Of a stretch of 64,000 nt of DNA, positions 33,821-41,555 are shown piece after piece. The translations under genes and the position numbers were made by a program. The stretch comes from Oscillospiraceae bacterium (GTDB taxonomy: Bacteria > Bacillota > Clostridia > Oscillospirales > Acutalibacteraceae), in contig CADARP010000003.1 of assembly GCA_902790325.1 (NCBI GenBank), positions 62,001 through 126,000 of the forward strand, written 5' to 3'. Positions within the stretch are counted from its first letter, which is position 1. Each line of letters opens with the position of its first letter. The notes under the pieces were generated by a model. That model was not told where the DNA came from. It saw only the letters and a list, made by a program, of their open reading frames with translations, and did no database searches.

Positions 33821-35617
33821 ATGTTCAAGCATTCCGGAAAGTTTGCGTGGGCTGCGCTGGCGGCGCTGATGCTCAGTGTACTGCTGTGCTGCATGAGCGG
33901 TATTGCCGCGTTCGCAGCCGACGGCGGTACGGTCGCGGTCGATGTGGACGGCGAGATCGTGGAGTATGATCTTTCCGACGCCGACGGTGCGGCTGAGTAT
34001 GTGGGCAGCTATGCCGACAACCTGACCAACGACTCGAATTTCGAGACCAACATCCAGACCGCCCTGCAGACGGTGCGCGGGTCCGTCAAGCAATATGCGA
34101 CGATCTGGTCGCTGCTGCCGCCCGTGATCGCCATCGTGCTCGCGCTTATCACAAAGGAAGTCTATTCCTCGCTCTTTATCGGCATCCTTGCCGGCGGTGT
34201 GATCTATGCGGGCTTCAACTTTGAGACGACCATGGTGCACGTGTTCAAAGACGGATTTATTGACACGATAGCCGATTCCTACAACATCGGCATCGTCATC
34301 TTCCTTGTCCTGCTCGGCGCGCTCGTGGCCATGATGAACAAAACCGGCGGCTCCGCGGCGTTCGGCCGCTGGGCGGCGACGCACATCAAGTCGCGCATCG
34401 GCGCGCAGCTTGCGACCATCGCGCTGGGCGTGCTGATCTTCATCGACGACTATTTCAACTGCCTGACCGTCGGTTCGGTCATGCGTCCCGTCGCGGACAA
34501 GAAAAACATTTCCCGCGAGAAGCTGTCATATCTCATCGACGCCACGGCTGCGCCCGTGTGCATCATCGCGCCGATCTCGTCGTGGGCGGCGGCTGTTGCC
34601 GGTTTCGCCAAGGGCGCGGGCGCGGAAAGCGGTATGTCCCTGTTTATCCAGGCGATCCCGTACAACTTCTATGCGCTGCTGACGGTCGTCATGATGGTTT
34701 TCATCGCCGTGACCGGATTTGATTACGGCCCGATGAAGAAATATGAAGACGCCGCCAGACAAGGCGCGGTGGAAAAGCTCGAACAGATGGCGGACAAGGC
34801 GGAGGAAACCGCCAATGAAAAGGGCAAGGTCATCGACCTGATTATCCCGGTCGTGTTCCTCATTATTGCCTGCGTGATCGGCATGATCTATTCGGGCGGC
34901 TATTTCACGAAAGACTCCGAACAGTTCCATCAGTTCATCGGCGCATTCTCCGACAGCGATGCGTCGGTCGGTCTGGTGCTCGGTTCGTTCGTGACGATCG
35001 TGTTCTCGGTACTCTACTTTGTGTGCCGCCGCGTGATCTCGTTCAAGGCGTGCATGGAAGCGATCCCGGAAGGCTTCAACGGCATGACGCCCGCGATCCT
35101 GATCCTCTGCTGCGCATGGACGCTCAAGACGATGACCGATTCGCTCGGCGCCAAGATCTTCATTTCTCAGTTGATCGAAGGTTCCGCGGGCGGTTTCCAG
35201 ATGCTGCTGCCGGCCATCATCTTTGTGATCGCGGTCGGTCTCTCGTTTGCGACCGGTACGTCCTGGGGCACGTTCGGCATTCTGATCCCGATCGTGCTGA
35301 GCGTATTCTCCGGCACGGACGGTTCTATTACGATCATTGCCGTGTCCGCCTGCATGGCCGGCGCGGTCTGCGGCGACCACTGCTCGCCGATCTCCGACAC
35401 CACGATCATGGCGTCTGCGGGCAGCCAGTGCAACCATCTCAACCACGTGTCCACACAGCTGCCGTATGCGCTGACCGTGGCGGGCGTTTCGTTCGTCAGC
35501 TATATTGTTGCCGGCTTCGTCAAGAGCGCATGGATCGTCCTGCCGATCGCAGTCGTGCTCATGCTTGCGACGCTGGTCGTGCTCAAAACGATCCTCGGCA
35601 GAAAACAAAAAGCGTAA
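33821..35617 (+). CDS. NhaC-family Na+/H+ antiporter with N-terminal secretory extension
   Basis: The 598-aa polytopic transporter matches the NhaC superfamily: GGVIYAGFNFETT, the DYFNCLTVGSVMRP block and GDHCSPISDTTIMAS, typical of ion-antiporter signatures. Unusually, the ATG (GGGAGGAG ahead) is followed by a signal-peptide-like segment (about 7-33, ending in AAFAAD) and a soluble acidic region of about 60 residues before the first core helix (SLLPPVIAIVLALI). Substrate could be sodium or an organic ion; Na+/H+ is the default family call. Confidence 0.88.
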   Translation: MFKHSGKFAWAALAALMLSVLLCCMSGIAAFAADGGTVAVDVDGEIVEYDLSDADGAAEYVGSYADNLTNDSNFETNIQTALQTVRGSVKQYATIWSLLPPVIAIVLALITKEVYSSLFIGILAGGVIYAGFNFETTMVHVFKDGFIDTIADSYNIGIVIFLVLLGALVAMMNKTGGSAAFGRWAATHIKSRIGAQLATIALGVLIFIDDYFNCLTVGSVMRPVADKKNISREKLSYLIDATAAPVCIIAPISSWAAAVAGFAKGAGAESGMSLFIQAIPYNFYALLTVVMMVFIAVTGFDYGPMKKYEDAARQGAVEKLEQMADKAEETANEKGKVIDLIIPVVFLIIACVIGMIYSGGYFTKDSEQFHQFIGAFSDSDASVGLVLGSFVTIVFSVLYFVCRRVISFKACMEAIPEGFNGMTPAILILCCAWTLKTMTDSLGAKIFISQLIEGSAGGFQMLLPAIIFVIAVGLSFATGTSWGTFGILIPIVLSVFSGTDGSITIIAVSACMAGAVCGDHCSPISDTTIMASAGSQCNHLNHVSTQLPYALTVAGVSFVSYIVAGFVKSAWIVLPIAVVLMLATLVVLKTILGRKQKA

Positions 35618-35702
35618 CGCGGATATGCCGCTCGCGCTTCCGCGAACCGGCAGCCGCAGAAAAAGACTGCTCCGCACAGCGTGTGCAAACAATTCCATAT
35701 GC

Positions 35703-35737
35703 AAGGGACTTTCGCTGTATGCGACGGTCCCTTTTTT
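35703..35737 (+). terminator. intrinsic terminator after the antiporter
   Basis: The stem AAGGGAC/GTCCCTT has an inner TTCGC/GCGA helix and is followed by TTTTTT (35732-35737), about 90 bp downstream of the stop. It isolates the antiporter from the zur operon promoter 16 bp further on. Confidence 0.88.
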
Positions 35738-35752
35738 GTTTGCGGTTCGGTA

Positions 35753-35802
35753 TTGACAAAACCGGATCGCGGTGCTATACTGATTTGCAAATGATTCGCA
35801 AA
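35753..35802 (+). promoter_or_regulatory. promoter and Zur/Fur-like operator of the zur-znu operon
   Basis: TTGACA (35753-35758) and TATACT (35776-35781) are 17 bp apart. They are followed at once by the imperfect 19-bp dyad TTTGCAAATGATTCGCAAA (35784-35802), placed over the transcription start. Such an A/T-rich dyad over the start suggests autorepression by the metal-sensing regulator encoded next. Confidence 0.78.
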
Positions 35803-35827
35803 TTCGAGCAAAAGAGGAAACGATCCG

Positions 35828-36238
35828 ATGTCTCAATATCTTACACGGCAGCGCAAGGCGCTGCTTGAATACCTGCATGCGCATCCGGACGAGAGCTTTT
35901 CGGCCCGTCAGATCGCCGATGCGCTCGAAGCGCAGGACGTCAGCCTGAGCGCCGTATACCGCAATCTTGCCGCGCTGGAAACGCAGGGCATGGTTTGCCG
36001 TGCGCAGAAGGACGGCGGTCACGAGGTTTTTTACCGCTTTACGCAGGCCGATGCGTGCAGACAGCATCTGCACCTGTCGTGCAGTCAATGCGGCAAGACG
36101 TTCCACATGGACGTGCCTGCCACGGATTCCCTCGTGCGGCAGGTCGCGCAGAGCGCGGACTTTCAGGTGGATCGCTCCAACACGGTGCTGTACGGCGTTT
36201 GCGGCGCGTGTCGGAACGAAAGAGAAACAACGGAATGA
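35828..36238 (+). CDS. zur: Fur-family metal regulator, probably Zur
   Basis: The 136-aa Fur-family repressor has a winged helix (about 5-65, SLSAVYRNLAALETQGMV), the HLHLSCSQCGK segment, and two structural zinc CxxC pairs at C85/C88 and C125/C128. Its operon encodes a ZnuC/ZnuB-like ABC importer, which favours zinc as the signal, though iron or manganese specificity cannot be excluded from sequence. The promoter carries a dyad likely bound by the protein itself. Confidence 0.88.
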   Translation: MSQYLTRQRKALLEYLHAHPDESFSARQIADALEAQDVSLSAVYRNLAALETQGMVCRAQKDGGHEVFYRFTQADACRQHLHLSCSQCGKTFHMDVPATDSLVRQVAQSADFQVDRSNTVLYGVCGACRNERETTE

Positions 36239-36257
36239 ACCGTAAAGGAGTTTGGAT

Positions 36258-36965
36258 ATGGCACAGTTGATTTGTCAGGATCTGACGCTCGGATACGACG
36301 GGCACGAGATCCTGTCCGGCCTCAGCTTTGAGGTAGACGCCGGAGAATATCTCTGCATCGTCGGCGAGAACGGCTCCGGCAAAAGTACGCTTATGAAAAC
36401 CATCCTCGGTCTGCAGAGCCCCATGCGCGGCAAGGTCACAACCGGCGACGGCCTGCGCCGCAGCGAGATCGGTTATCTGCCGCAGCAGACGGTCGTCCAG
36501 CGCGATTTTCCCGCGTCGGTGTGGGAGATCGTGCTTTCCGGCTGCCAGGGGCGCCAGGGACTGCGTCCGTTCTATACCAAGGAGGACAAAGCGCTTGCCC
36601 GCGAGAACATCCGGAAGATGGGGCTTGAGGCGCTGACCAAACGCTGCTATCGGGAACTGTCCGGCGGTCAGCAGCAGCGGGTCCTGCTCGCGCGCGCATT
36701 GTGCGCTACGCAGAAGATATTGCTGCTGGACGAGCCTGTTTCCGGGCTCGATCCCAAGGTCACGGCCGAGATGTACGGCCTGATCGACACGCTCAACAAG
36801 CGCGACGGCATCACGGTTATTATGATCTCGCACGATCTGGACGCCGCCATGCGCTACGCGACGCACATCCTGCACATCGGCAGCACCGTCTTTTTCGGCA
36901 GCAAGGCCGATTATCTGCGCAGCGACGCCGCATCTTCTTTCCGGAAGGAGGATGAAACGGCATGA
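36258..36965 (+). CDS. znuC: metal ABC transporter ATPase (ZnuC-like)
   Basis: The 235-aa ATPase energises uptake of zinc or another divalent metal. Walker A is GENGSGKST (36-44), the signature is ELSGGQQQR, Walker B is LLLDEPVSGLD and the switch His lies in ISHDLDAAM. The PFYTKEDKAL region replaces the usual spacing of the Q-loop helical domain. ATG 36258 follows AAAGGAG. It overlaps the permease gene by 4 nt. Confidence 0.93.
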   Translation: MAQLICQDLTLGYDGHEILSGLSFEVDAGEYLCIVGENGSGKSTLMKTILGLQSPMRGKVTTGDGLRRSEIGYLPQQTVVQRDFPASVWEIVLSGCQGRQGLRPFYTKEDKALARENIRKMGLEALTKRCYRELSGGQQQRVLLARALCATQKILLLDEPVSGLDPKVTAEMYGLIDTLNKRDGITVIMISHDLDAAMRYATHILHIGSTVFFGSKADYLRSDAASSFRKEDETA

Positions 36966-37816
36966 CCGAAATGATCCAAAAACTGACGCTGTATCTGCAG
37001 TACCCCTTTGTACAGTATGCGCTGATCGTCGGCGTGCTGATCGCGCTGTGTTCGTCGCTGCTGGGCATCACGCTCGTCCTGAAGCGCTTCTCCTTCATCG
37101 GCGACGGTCTGTCGCACGTCGCGTTCGGCGCGATGGCGATCGCCGCGGTTTTCCGGCTGACAAACGATATGCCGCTGATGCTTGCGATCACGATCCTGAG
37201 CGCGATTTTGCTGCTGCGTTCCGGGCAGAAGGCAAAGATCAAAGGCGACGCGGCCGTCGCCATGATTTCTGTCGGCGCGCTGGCCGTCGGCTACCTGCTG
37301 ATGAACCGCTTTTCCAAGAGCAGCAATATTTCCGGCGACGTCTGCTCCACACTGTTCGGCTCCACATCCATCCTGACGCTGCGCAAATCCGAGGTTTGGC
37401 TGTGCGTCGTGCTGTCGATCCTTGTTTTGGTTGTATTTATCCTGTTCTACAACAAGATCTTTGCCGTAACGTTCGACGAAGATTTTGCGCGCGCGACCGG
37501 TACGAGAGCCAACCTGTATAACCTGCTGCTTGCGGTCATCATCGCCGTCATCATCGTGCTGGCGATGAACCTCGTCGGTTCCCTGCTTATTTCCGCGCTC
37601 GTGATTTTCCCGGCGCTTTCCGCTATGCGGCTGTTCAAGAGCTTCCGGTCTGTCACCGTCTGCGCCGCCGTCTATTCCGTATTGACTGCCGCGCTCGGCA
37701 TCCTCGTGTCCGTCGTGGCGGATACACCCGTCGGATCGACGATCGTCGCCATCGAGATCGCCGCGTTCGTCGTCTGCTGGGCAGCCGGCGCGATCAAAGG
37801 AGGCGTCCGCAAATGA
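36962..37816 (+). CDS. znuB: metal ABC transporter permease (ZnuB-like)
   Basis: The 284-aa permease of the ABC-3 family has about eight to nine transmembrane helices, the family block FSFIGDGLSHVAFGAMAIA and the DEDFARATG..NLYNLLLAVIIAVIIV segment. It partners the ATPase just upstream (ATGA overlap) and overlaps the TSCPD gene. The substrate-binding lipoprotein (ZnuA) normally needed is not encoded in this operon or window. Confidence 0.93.
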   Translation: MTEMIQKLTLYLQYPFVQYALIVGVLIALCSSLLGITLVLKRFSFIGDGLSHVAFGAMAIAAVFRLTNDMPLMLAITILSAILLLRSGQKAKIKGDAAVAMISVGALAVGYLLMNRFSKSSNISGDVCSTLFGSTSILTLRKSEVWLCVVLSILVLVVFILFYNKIFAVTFDEDFARATGTRANLYNLLLAVIIAVIIVLAMNLVGSLLISALVIFPALSAMRLFKSFRSVTVCAAVYSVLTAALGILVSVVADTPVGSTIVAIEIAAFVVCWAAGAIKGGVRK

Positions 37817-38076
37817 AAAAGAACTATACCTACCGGCCGAAAAACGTCTGTCCGGTCGAGATCGCTTTCCAGCTTGACGGGAACGTCGTTTCCGGTATTC
37901 GCTTCACAGGCGGCTGCAACGGCAATCTGAAAGCGATTTCCAAACTGCTGGAGGGCAGCACCGTCGAGGAGATCGAGCGGAAGCTGCGCGGCAATACCTG
38001 CGGCTACAAGCCGACGTCCTGCGCCGACCAGCTTGCCATTGCCGTGCGCGAGGCGTACGACAGAGAAAACAGATAA
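37813..38076 (+). CDS. TSCPD domain protein (TIGR03905-like)
   Basis: The 87-aa protein has the TSCPD signature: three or four conserved cysteines with VCPVEIAF, FTGGCNGNLKAISKLLEG and the C-terminal CGYKPTSCADQLA. Related domains occur at the C-terminus of ribonucleotide reductases and are thought to bind metal. Here it is stand-alone and translationally coupled (ATGA) to a metal importer under Fur-family control, which is consistent with a zinc-binding or metal-responsive role. No function is proven. Confidence 0.85.
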   Translation: MKKNYTYRPKNVCPVEIAFQLDGNVVSGIRFTGGCNGNLKAISKLLEGSTVEEIERKLRGNTCGYKPTSCADQLAIAVREAYDRENR

Positions 38077-38089
38077 AAAACCGCTCATT

Positions 38090-38114
38090 ACGGAAAGTTT
38101 GGGGATTCCGTTTT
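38090..38114 (+). terminator. weak terminator after the znu operon
   Basis: A 6-bp stem, ACGGAA/TTCCGT, with a 10-nt loop is followed by TTT. It lies 14 nt after the TSCPD stop. The short stem makes it a weak candidate. Confidence 0.45.
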
Positions 38115-38130
38115 CCGGTGTCATCGCACA

Positions 38131-38202
38131 GATGCCGGTGAAGGTGTTACTTTTTACCGGCATCCGGTCGAGATTGCCGCAGCCCCTTCGGGACTTCGCA
38201 AT
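38131..38202. repeat. two palindromic elements (REP-like) in the intergenic region
   Basis: The first hairpin pairs GATGCCGGT (38131-38139) with ACCGGCATC (38156-38164), a 9-bp stem with no U-tract. The second is ATTGC...GCAAT (38173-38202) around a CCCTTCGGG core. GATTGCC...TTCGCAATGAC sequences of this style recur between genes in many Clostridia, so this may be one copy of a dispersed repeat; copy number cannot be judged here. Confidence 0.5.
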
Positions 38203-38250
38203 GACAGTACTTCTTGTTTGCACGATCCCCCAAATTTCTGTGATGAACCT

Positions 38251-38291
38251 AAAAAACGAAGCCGCCGCTGCCGGAAAACCGGAAGCGGCGG
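38251..38291 (-). terminator. terminator of the leftward tRNA operon
   Basis: An 8-bp stem, CCGCCGCT/AGCGGCGG, with an inner CCGG-AAAA-CCGG helix is followed on the minus strand by CTTCGTTTTTT. It lies about 57 nt past the tRNA-Trp CCA end. Confidence 0.85.
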
Positions 38292-38348
38292 AACTGTGTT
38301 TAGGATACAAAAAATCTCCTTTGTCAAACGACAAAAGAGACATTTTGT

Positions 38349-38424
38349 TGGCAGGGGCACCAAGGATCGAACTCGGGACACTCGGTTTTGGAGACCGATG
38401 CTCTACCAGCTGAGCTATACCCCT
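38349..38424 (-). tRNA. tRNA-Trp (CCA anticodon)
   Basis: The 76-nt cloverleaf has acceptor AGGGGTA paired with TGCCCCT and an encoded CCA. The anticodon loop CTCCAAA in stem TCGGT/ACCGA gives anticodon CCA. It is the last tRNA of the leftward cluster. Confidence 0.95.
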
Positions 38425-38427
38425 ATA

Positions 38428-38504
38428 TGGTGGGCCATCAGGGACTCGAACCCCGGACCGACCGGTTATGAGCCGGTTGCTCTAACCAATTGAGCTAATG
38501 GCCC
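38428..38504 (-). tRNA. tRNA with CAU anticodon (Met or Ile2)
   Basis: The 77-nt cloverleaf has acceptor GGGCCAT/ATGGCCC and an encoded CCA. Anticodon loop CTCATAA gives CAU. The loop and the A73 discriminator resemble tRNA-Ile2, which is modified to lysidine by TilS and reads AUA, at least as much as elongator Met; it is not an initiator. The two identities cannot be separated safely by eye. Confidence 0.9.
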
Positions 38505-38513
38505 ATTATCCTT

Positions 38514-38556
38514 TAAAAAAAGATGCTCAAAGCGCGAGGGGACGCCGTAAGCATCA
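38514..38556 (-). terminator. internal terminator between tRNA-Thr and tRNA-CAU
   Basis: On the minus strand GATGCT (38550-38555) pairs with AGCATC (38522-38527), with an inner GCG/CGC helix, followed by TTTTTTT (38514-38520). It begins directly after the tRNA-Thr CCA, so some transcripts may stop before the CAU and Trp tRNAs. Confidence 0.65.
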
Positions 38557-38632
<76 letters not shown>

Positions 38633-38637
38633 AAATC

Positions 38638-38714
38638 TGGCGACCCGGAACGGGCTCGAACCGTCGACCTCTAGCGTGACAGGCTAGCGTTCTAACCAAC
38701 TGAACTACCGGGCC
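38638..38714 (-). tRNA. tRNA-Asp (GUC anticodon)
   Basis: The 77-nt cloverleaf has acceptor GGCCCGG paired with CCGGGTC and an encoded CCA. Anticodon stem CTAGC/GCTAG with loop CTGTCAC gives GUC. It is the first tRNA of the cluster. Confidence 0.95.
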
Positions 38715-38742
38715 AGCTCTTGCGCCTCAATGAAGCGTGGTT

Positions 38743-38771
38743 ATCATACCACACTTTTTTTGAAAAAGCAA
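38743..38771 (-). promoter_or_regulatory. promoter of the tRNA cluster
   Basis: On the minus strand TTGCTT (38766-38771) and TATGAT (38743-38748) are 17 bp apart, about 30 bp upstream of the tRNA-Asp 5' end, with an A/T-rich tract upstream like an UP element. Confidence 0.7.
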
Positions 38772-38833
38772 GTCTTTTTTTAAATTTTTCTGATGTTGTC
38801 GGTTTGCGGCAAAAAAAGAGACGCCGGATCCGG

Positions 38834-39244
38834 TCAAAAAGCCTTTGGAGGTTCCTGCTCGTCGTAGACCGGATCGTGATCCTCAAATGCGCGCACATGC
38901 TGCAGAAGCGCTTCTTTGTCCCATGTTTTGCGATAGAGCAGAACCAGCATCTGTTCCTCGCGGGTGAGATTGCGCAGCTGCGCCAGATCGGTCAGCGGAC
39001 GTTCCGGCGGCTCTTCGGCGCGCAGCGTGGTATCGATTGGGCGGTAGCGGCAGTAGACCAGATCGTCGATCGTCAGGTTGTACAGTTTTGCCAGGATCTT
39101 CAGCCCGCGGATGTTCGGTTCGGTTTTTCCCGTTTCATAATAGGAGTATGTCGAGCGGTCCAGACCGAGCGCGTCGGCGACGTTCTGCTGGGTCAGACCG
39201 ACCACGTCGCGCACGCGCCTGAGAAATGCGTGAAAAGTTACCAT
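38834..39244 (-). CDS. XRE-family helix-turn-helix regulator
   Basis: The 136-aa protein has an N-terminal HTH_3 domain (about 5-62) with GLTQQNVADALGLDRSTYSYYETGKTEP, followed by an acidic C-terminal extension without known sensor features. It is transcribed divergently from a NagD-like phosphatase with back-to-back promoters, so it may regulate itself and that gene. No ligand is inferable. Confidence 0.9.
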   Translation of the reverse strand: MVTFHAFLRRVRDVVGLTQQNVADALGLDRSTYSYYETGKTEPNIRGLKILAKLYNLTIDDLVYCRYRPIDTTLRAEEPPERPLTDLAQLRNLTREEQMLVLLYRKTWDKEALLQHVRAFEDHDPVYDEQEPPKAF

Positions 39245-39283
39245 TGTTTTGCCTCGTTTGCTTGATATAAAAAATTCAGTCCC

Positions 39284-39312
39284 ATTATAATTACATTATG
39301 TCAAATAGTCAA
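39284..39312 (-). promoter_or_regulatory. promoter of the XRE regulator
   Basis: On the minus strand TTGACT (39307-39312) and TATAAT (39284-39289) are 17 bp apart. A GTCAAAT heptamer (39300-39306) abuts the -35 and recurs at 39342-39348. Confidence 0.8.
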
Positions 39313-39332
39313 GAGAAAAAAGACGAAAAAGA

Positions 39333-39361
39333 TTGAAAATGGTCAAATCATTCTGTATAAT
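39333..39361 (+). promoter_or_regulatory. promoter of the HAD-IIA phosphatase gene
   Basis: TTGAAA (39333-39338) and TATAAT (39356-39361) are 17 bp apart. The spacer contains a second GTCAAAT (39342-39348), 42 bp from the first copy near the divergent promoter. Confidence 0.75.
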
Positions 39362-39386
39362 GGAGAGCGTTTGGGAGGGGATAGGA

Positions 39387-40160
39387 ATGTTTGAACGAAC
39401 GAAATACTTCATCATAGACATGGACGGTACATTCTATCTGGGCGACGGACTGATTCCCGGCGCGGATGAATGCGTGCGGCGGATCGTGGAGAGCGGTCGG
39501 GATTATTTCTTTTTCAGCAACAATTCTTCTCACAGCATCGAGACTGTCCGCGCGCGGCTGGAGAAGATCGGATTTCCGGTGCCGCGGGAAAAGGTGATGC
39601 TTTCGTCGTACGTGGCGGCGCTGACAGTCAAGCGTGACTATCCCGGAAAAACCGTATACCTGCTGGGCAACCGGAACCTGTACGACGTGTTCCGCGAGAT
39701 GGAAGTTCCGCTCGTGCAGGAGGACGCCGACATCGTGATGCTGGGATTCGACACCGATCTGACGTACGAGCGCATCCGCAAGGCGGCGCACATGCTCGCA
39801 AACGGCGCGGTTTATATGGCGACGCATCCCGACATGAACTGTCCGACGCCGGACGGCTATATTCCCGACACGGGTTCGATGATCGAACTGTTTGCTGCGT
39901 CAACGGGAAGGTATCCGCAGGTGCTCGGCAAACCGATGACGCCGACGGTGGATTACCTGACCGAAACGCTTTCGTGCACGCGCGGCGAGCTGGCGTTCGT
40001 GGGCGACCGGATGGAGACGGATATCCGCATCGGTACGGATCACGGCATCCCGAGCGTACTGGTGCTCAGCGGCGTGACGGACGAAAAAACGGCGCGCGAA
40101 TCGTCGATCCGCCCCGATCTGATTCTGCCGAGTATGCGGGAATTGATAAGCTATTTGTGA
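39387..40160 (+). CDS. HAD-IIA family (NagD-like) phosphatase
   Basis: The 257-aa haloacid-dehalogenase hydrolase has motif I DMDGTFYLGD, motif II FSNNSSHS, the cap-domain GFDTDLTYERI segment typical of class IIA, and C-terminal KPMTPTVDYL and VGDRMETDIRIG. Family members dephosphorylate small sugar or nucleotide phosphates; the substrate here is unknown. ATG 39387 follows GGGAGGGG. Confidence 0.9.
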   Translation: MFERTKYFIIDMDGTFYLGDGLIPGADECVRRIVESGRDYFFFSNNSSHSIETVRARLEKIGFPVPREKVMLSSYVAALTVKRDYPGKTVYLLGNRNLYDVFREMEVPLVQEDADIVMLGFDTDLTYERIRKAAHMLANGAVYMATHPDMNCPTPDGYIPDTGSMIELFAASTGRYPQVLGKPMTPTVDYLTETLSCTRGELAFVGDRMETDIRIGTDHGIPSVLVLSGVTDEKTARESSIRPDLILPSMRELISYL

Positions 40161-40232
40161 TAGAATCGCGCTTTGCACAAAGAACTGCGTCCGAACGGCC
40201 GTTTTTCTGTCACCTTCTCTTTAAAAATGGTG

Positions 40233-40261
40233 TTGACAAACACAACTCAAATCGTTATAAT
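40233..40261 (+). promoter_or_regulatory. sigma-A promoter for the secreted-protein/small-peptide unit
   Basis: TTGACA (40233-40238) and TATAAT (40256-40261), both matching consensus, are 17 bp apart, about 60 bp before the ATG. It would drive the 40322-42152 gene group up to the terminator at 42178. Confidence 0.85.
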
Positions 40262-40321
40262 AATTACGAGTAGATTTGTAGATTTCTGTTCGTTTCAAAA
40301 ATGGAGAGGAGGAGCAGGATT

Positions 40322-41539
40322 ATGCTGCGTAAGAGGGTTATCGCTTCACTTCTGGCGATCGCCGTTCTTTGCTGCGCGTTCTTGTTCTCCGCTTCTGCCG
40401 AAAACGAGCAGTGCGAGATCACGCTTGCGGTCGACGGCAGAGGCACCGTTCTCCTGAACGGAGCGACCGTCAGCCCCGGAACCACGTCCTATGTGGACCC
40501 GGACACGACCGTGACGCTGACCGCGGAGCCTGCCGCGAATTACGAGTTCCTGTTCTGGCAGAACCACGAGACCTCAAAGGTCGTCTCCTGGGAGCCGAGC
40601 TATACGTTTACCGCGGCTACGTACGCGCTGTATGATGCGGTATTCACGCGGGTCCAGGACGGCCACCACATCGTCATCTATCTGACGCAGGGCGAAAACG
40701 TCGTCTTTTGTCAGCCGGTTCCGATGGACGACACGTATTATTACGATTCCGTTCCCACGTCCGGCATGACCGTCAGCGGCAAGGTGTGGACAGGCTGGGA
40801 CAAAACGAAGGAAGAAGTTGCCGAGCAGGAAGGCCTTGTGATCGTGCATCCGCTCTACAACACCGACAAGACGTTCACCATCAACGCGATCATCAACGGA
40901 ACGACGACGACGTACGAGAAACTGTACCTGTCCAGACAGACGCTGAATGCGCCGTCGCAGCAGAACGGAGAGCCGTTCTCCTATTGGCGCGCCAAAGCGA
41001 AGGACGTCAACTCCGTGGACGAGATCGCCAGCTTCTACCGGCAGTATGAATTTGTCGTCACGGGCGACGTCACGCTCGAGGCGGTCTACGGCGAGACAGT
41101 GGATATCGGCGTCACGACGCGCATCTCGGGCGATCTGCCGAGTTTCAACGAAGGCACGATCATGATCGCTGCCGAGCGCAGTGTGACGACTGCCTACACG
41201 GTGATCCAGCACGGCATCCTTGTCACCAAGGATATGCAGATCGGCAGCTCCGACAGTCTGTTCGTCATTCCGCAGAGTCAGAGCGACGACAACCCGATCT
41301 ATAAATACACTTCCACCAATACGCAGCGCGCGGGCAGCTACCGCGTGAACCTGTACGGCTGGTATTCGGAAAGCATCGGCAGCCACGAAGAGTTCCCGCG
41401 CATTTTTGCGCGTCCCTATATCATCGTCCGTGACGGCAGCGGCGTTACGCAGACCATCTACGGCGCGCGCTACTGTGTCGATCACGTTCTCGAAACCGGT
41501 ACGGGCGGCGGCGATAACTACGACGACCCGTTCGGATAA
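40322..41539 (+). CDS. secreted repeat protein with InlB-type (divergent bacterial repeat) domain
   Basis: The 405-aa protein starts behind GGAGAGGAGGAG and has a signal peptide (about 1-25, ending SASAENEQ). The first 90 residues match the divergent InlB/Flg_new-type beta-repeat pattern (GRGTVLLNGATVSPGTTSYV, then PAANYEFLFWQN). The rest is beta-rich with no catalytic motif, and there is no sortase motif or C-terminal helix, so it is probably released or wall-associated. It leads a transcription unit with two small proteins. Confidence 0.82.
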   Translation: MLRKRVIASLLAIAVLCCAFLFSASAENEQCEITLAVDGRGTVLLNGATVSPGTTSYVDPDTTVTLTAEPAANYEFLFWQNHETSKVVSWEPSYTFTAATYALYDAVFTRVQDGHHIVIYLTQGENVVFCQPVPMDDTYYYDSVPTSGMTVSGKVWTGWDKTKEEVAEQEGLVIVHPLYNTDKTFTINAIINGTTTTYEKLYLSRQTLNAPSQQNGEPFSYWRAKAKDVNSVDEIASFYRQYEFVVTGDVTLEAVYGETVDIGVTTRISGDLPSFNEGTIMIAAERSVTTAYTVIQHGILVTKDMQIGSSDSLFVIPQSQSDDNPIYKYTSTNTQRAGSYRVNLYGWYSESIGSHEEFPRIFARPYIIVRDGSGVTQTIYGARYCVDHVLETGTGGGDNYDDPFG

Positions 41540-41555
41540 TCATTTTGCTTATATT

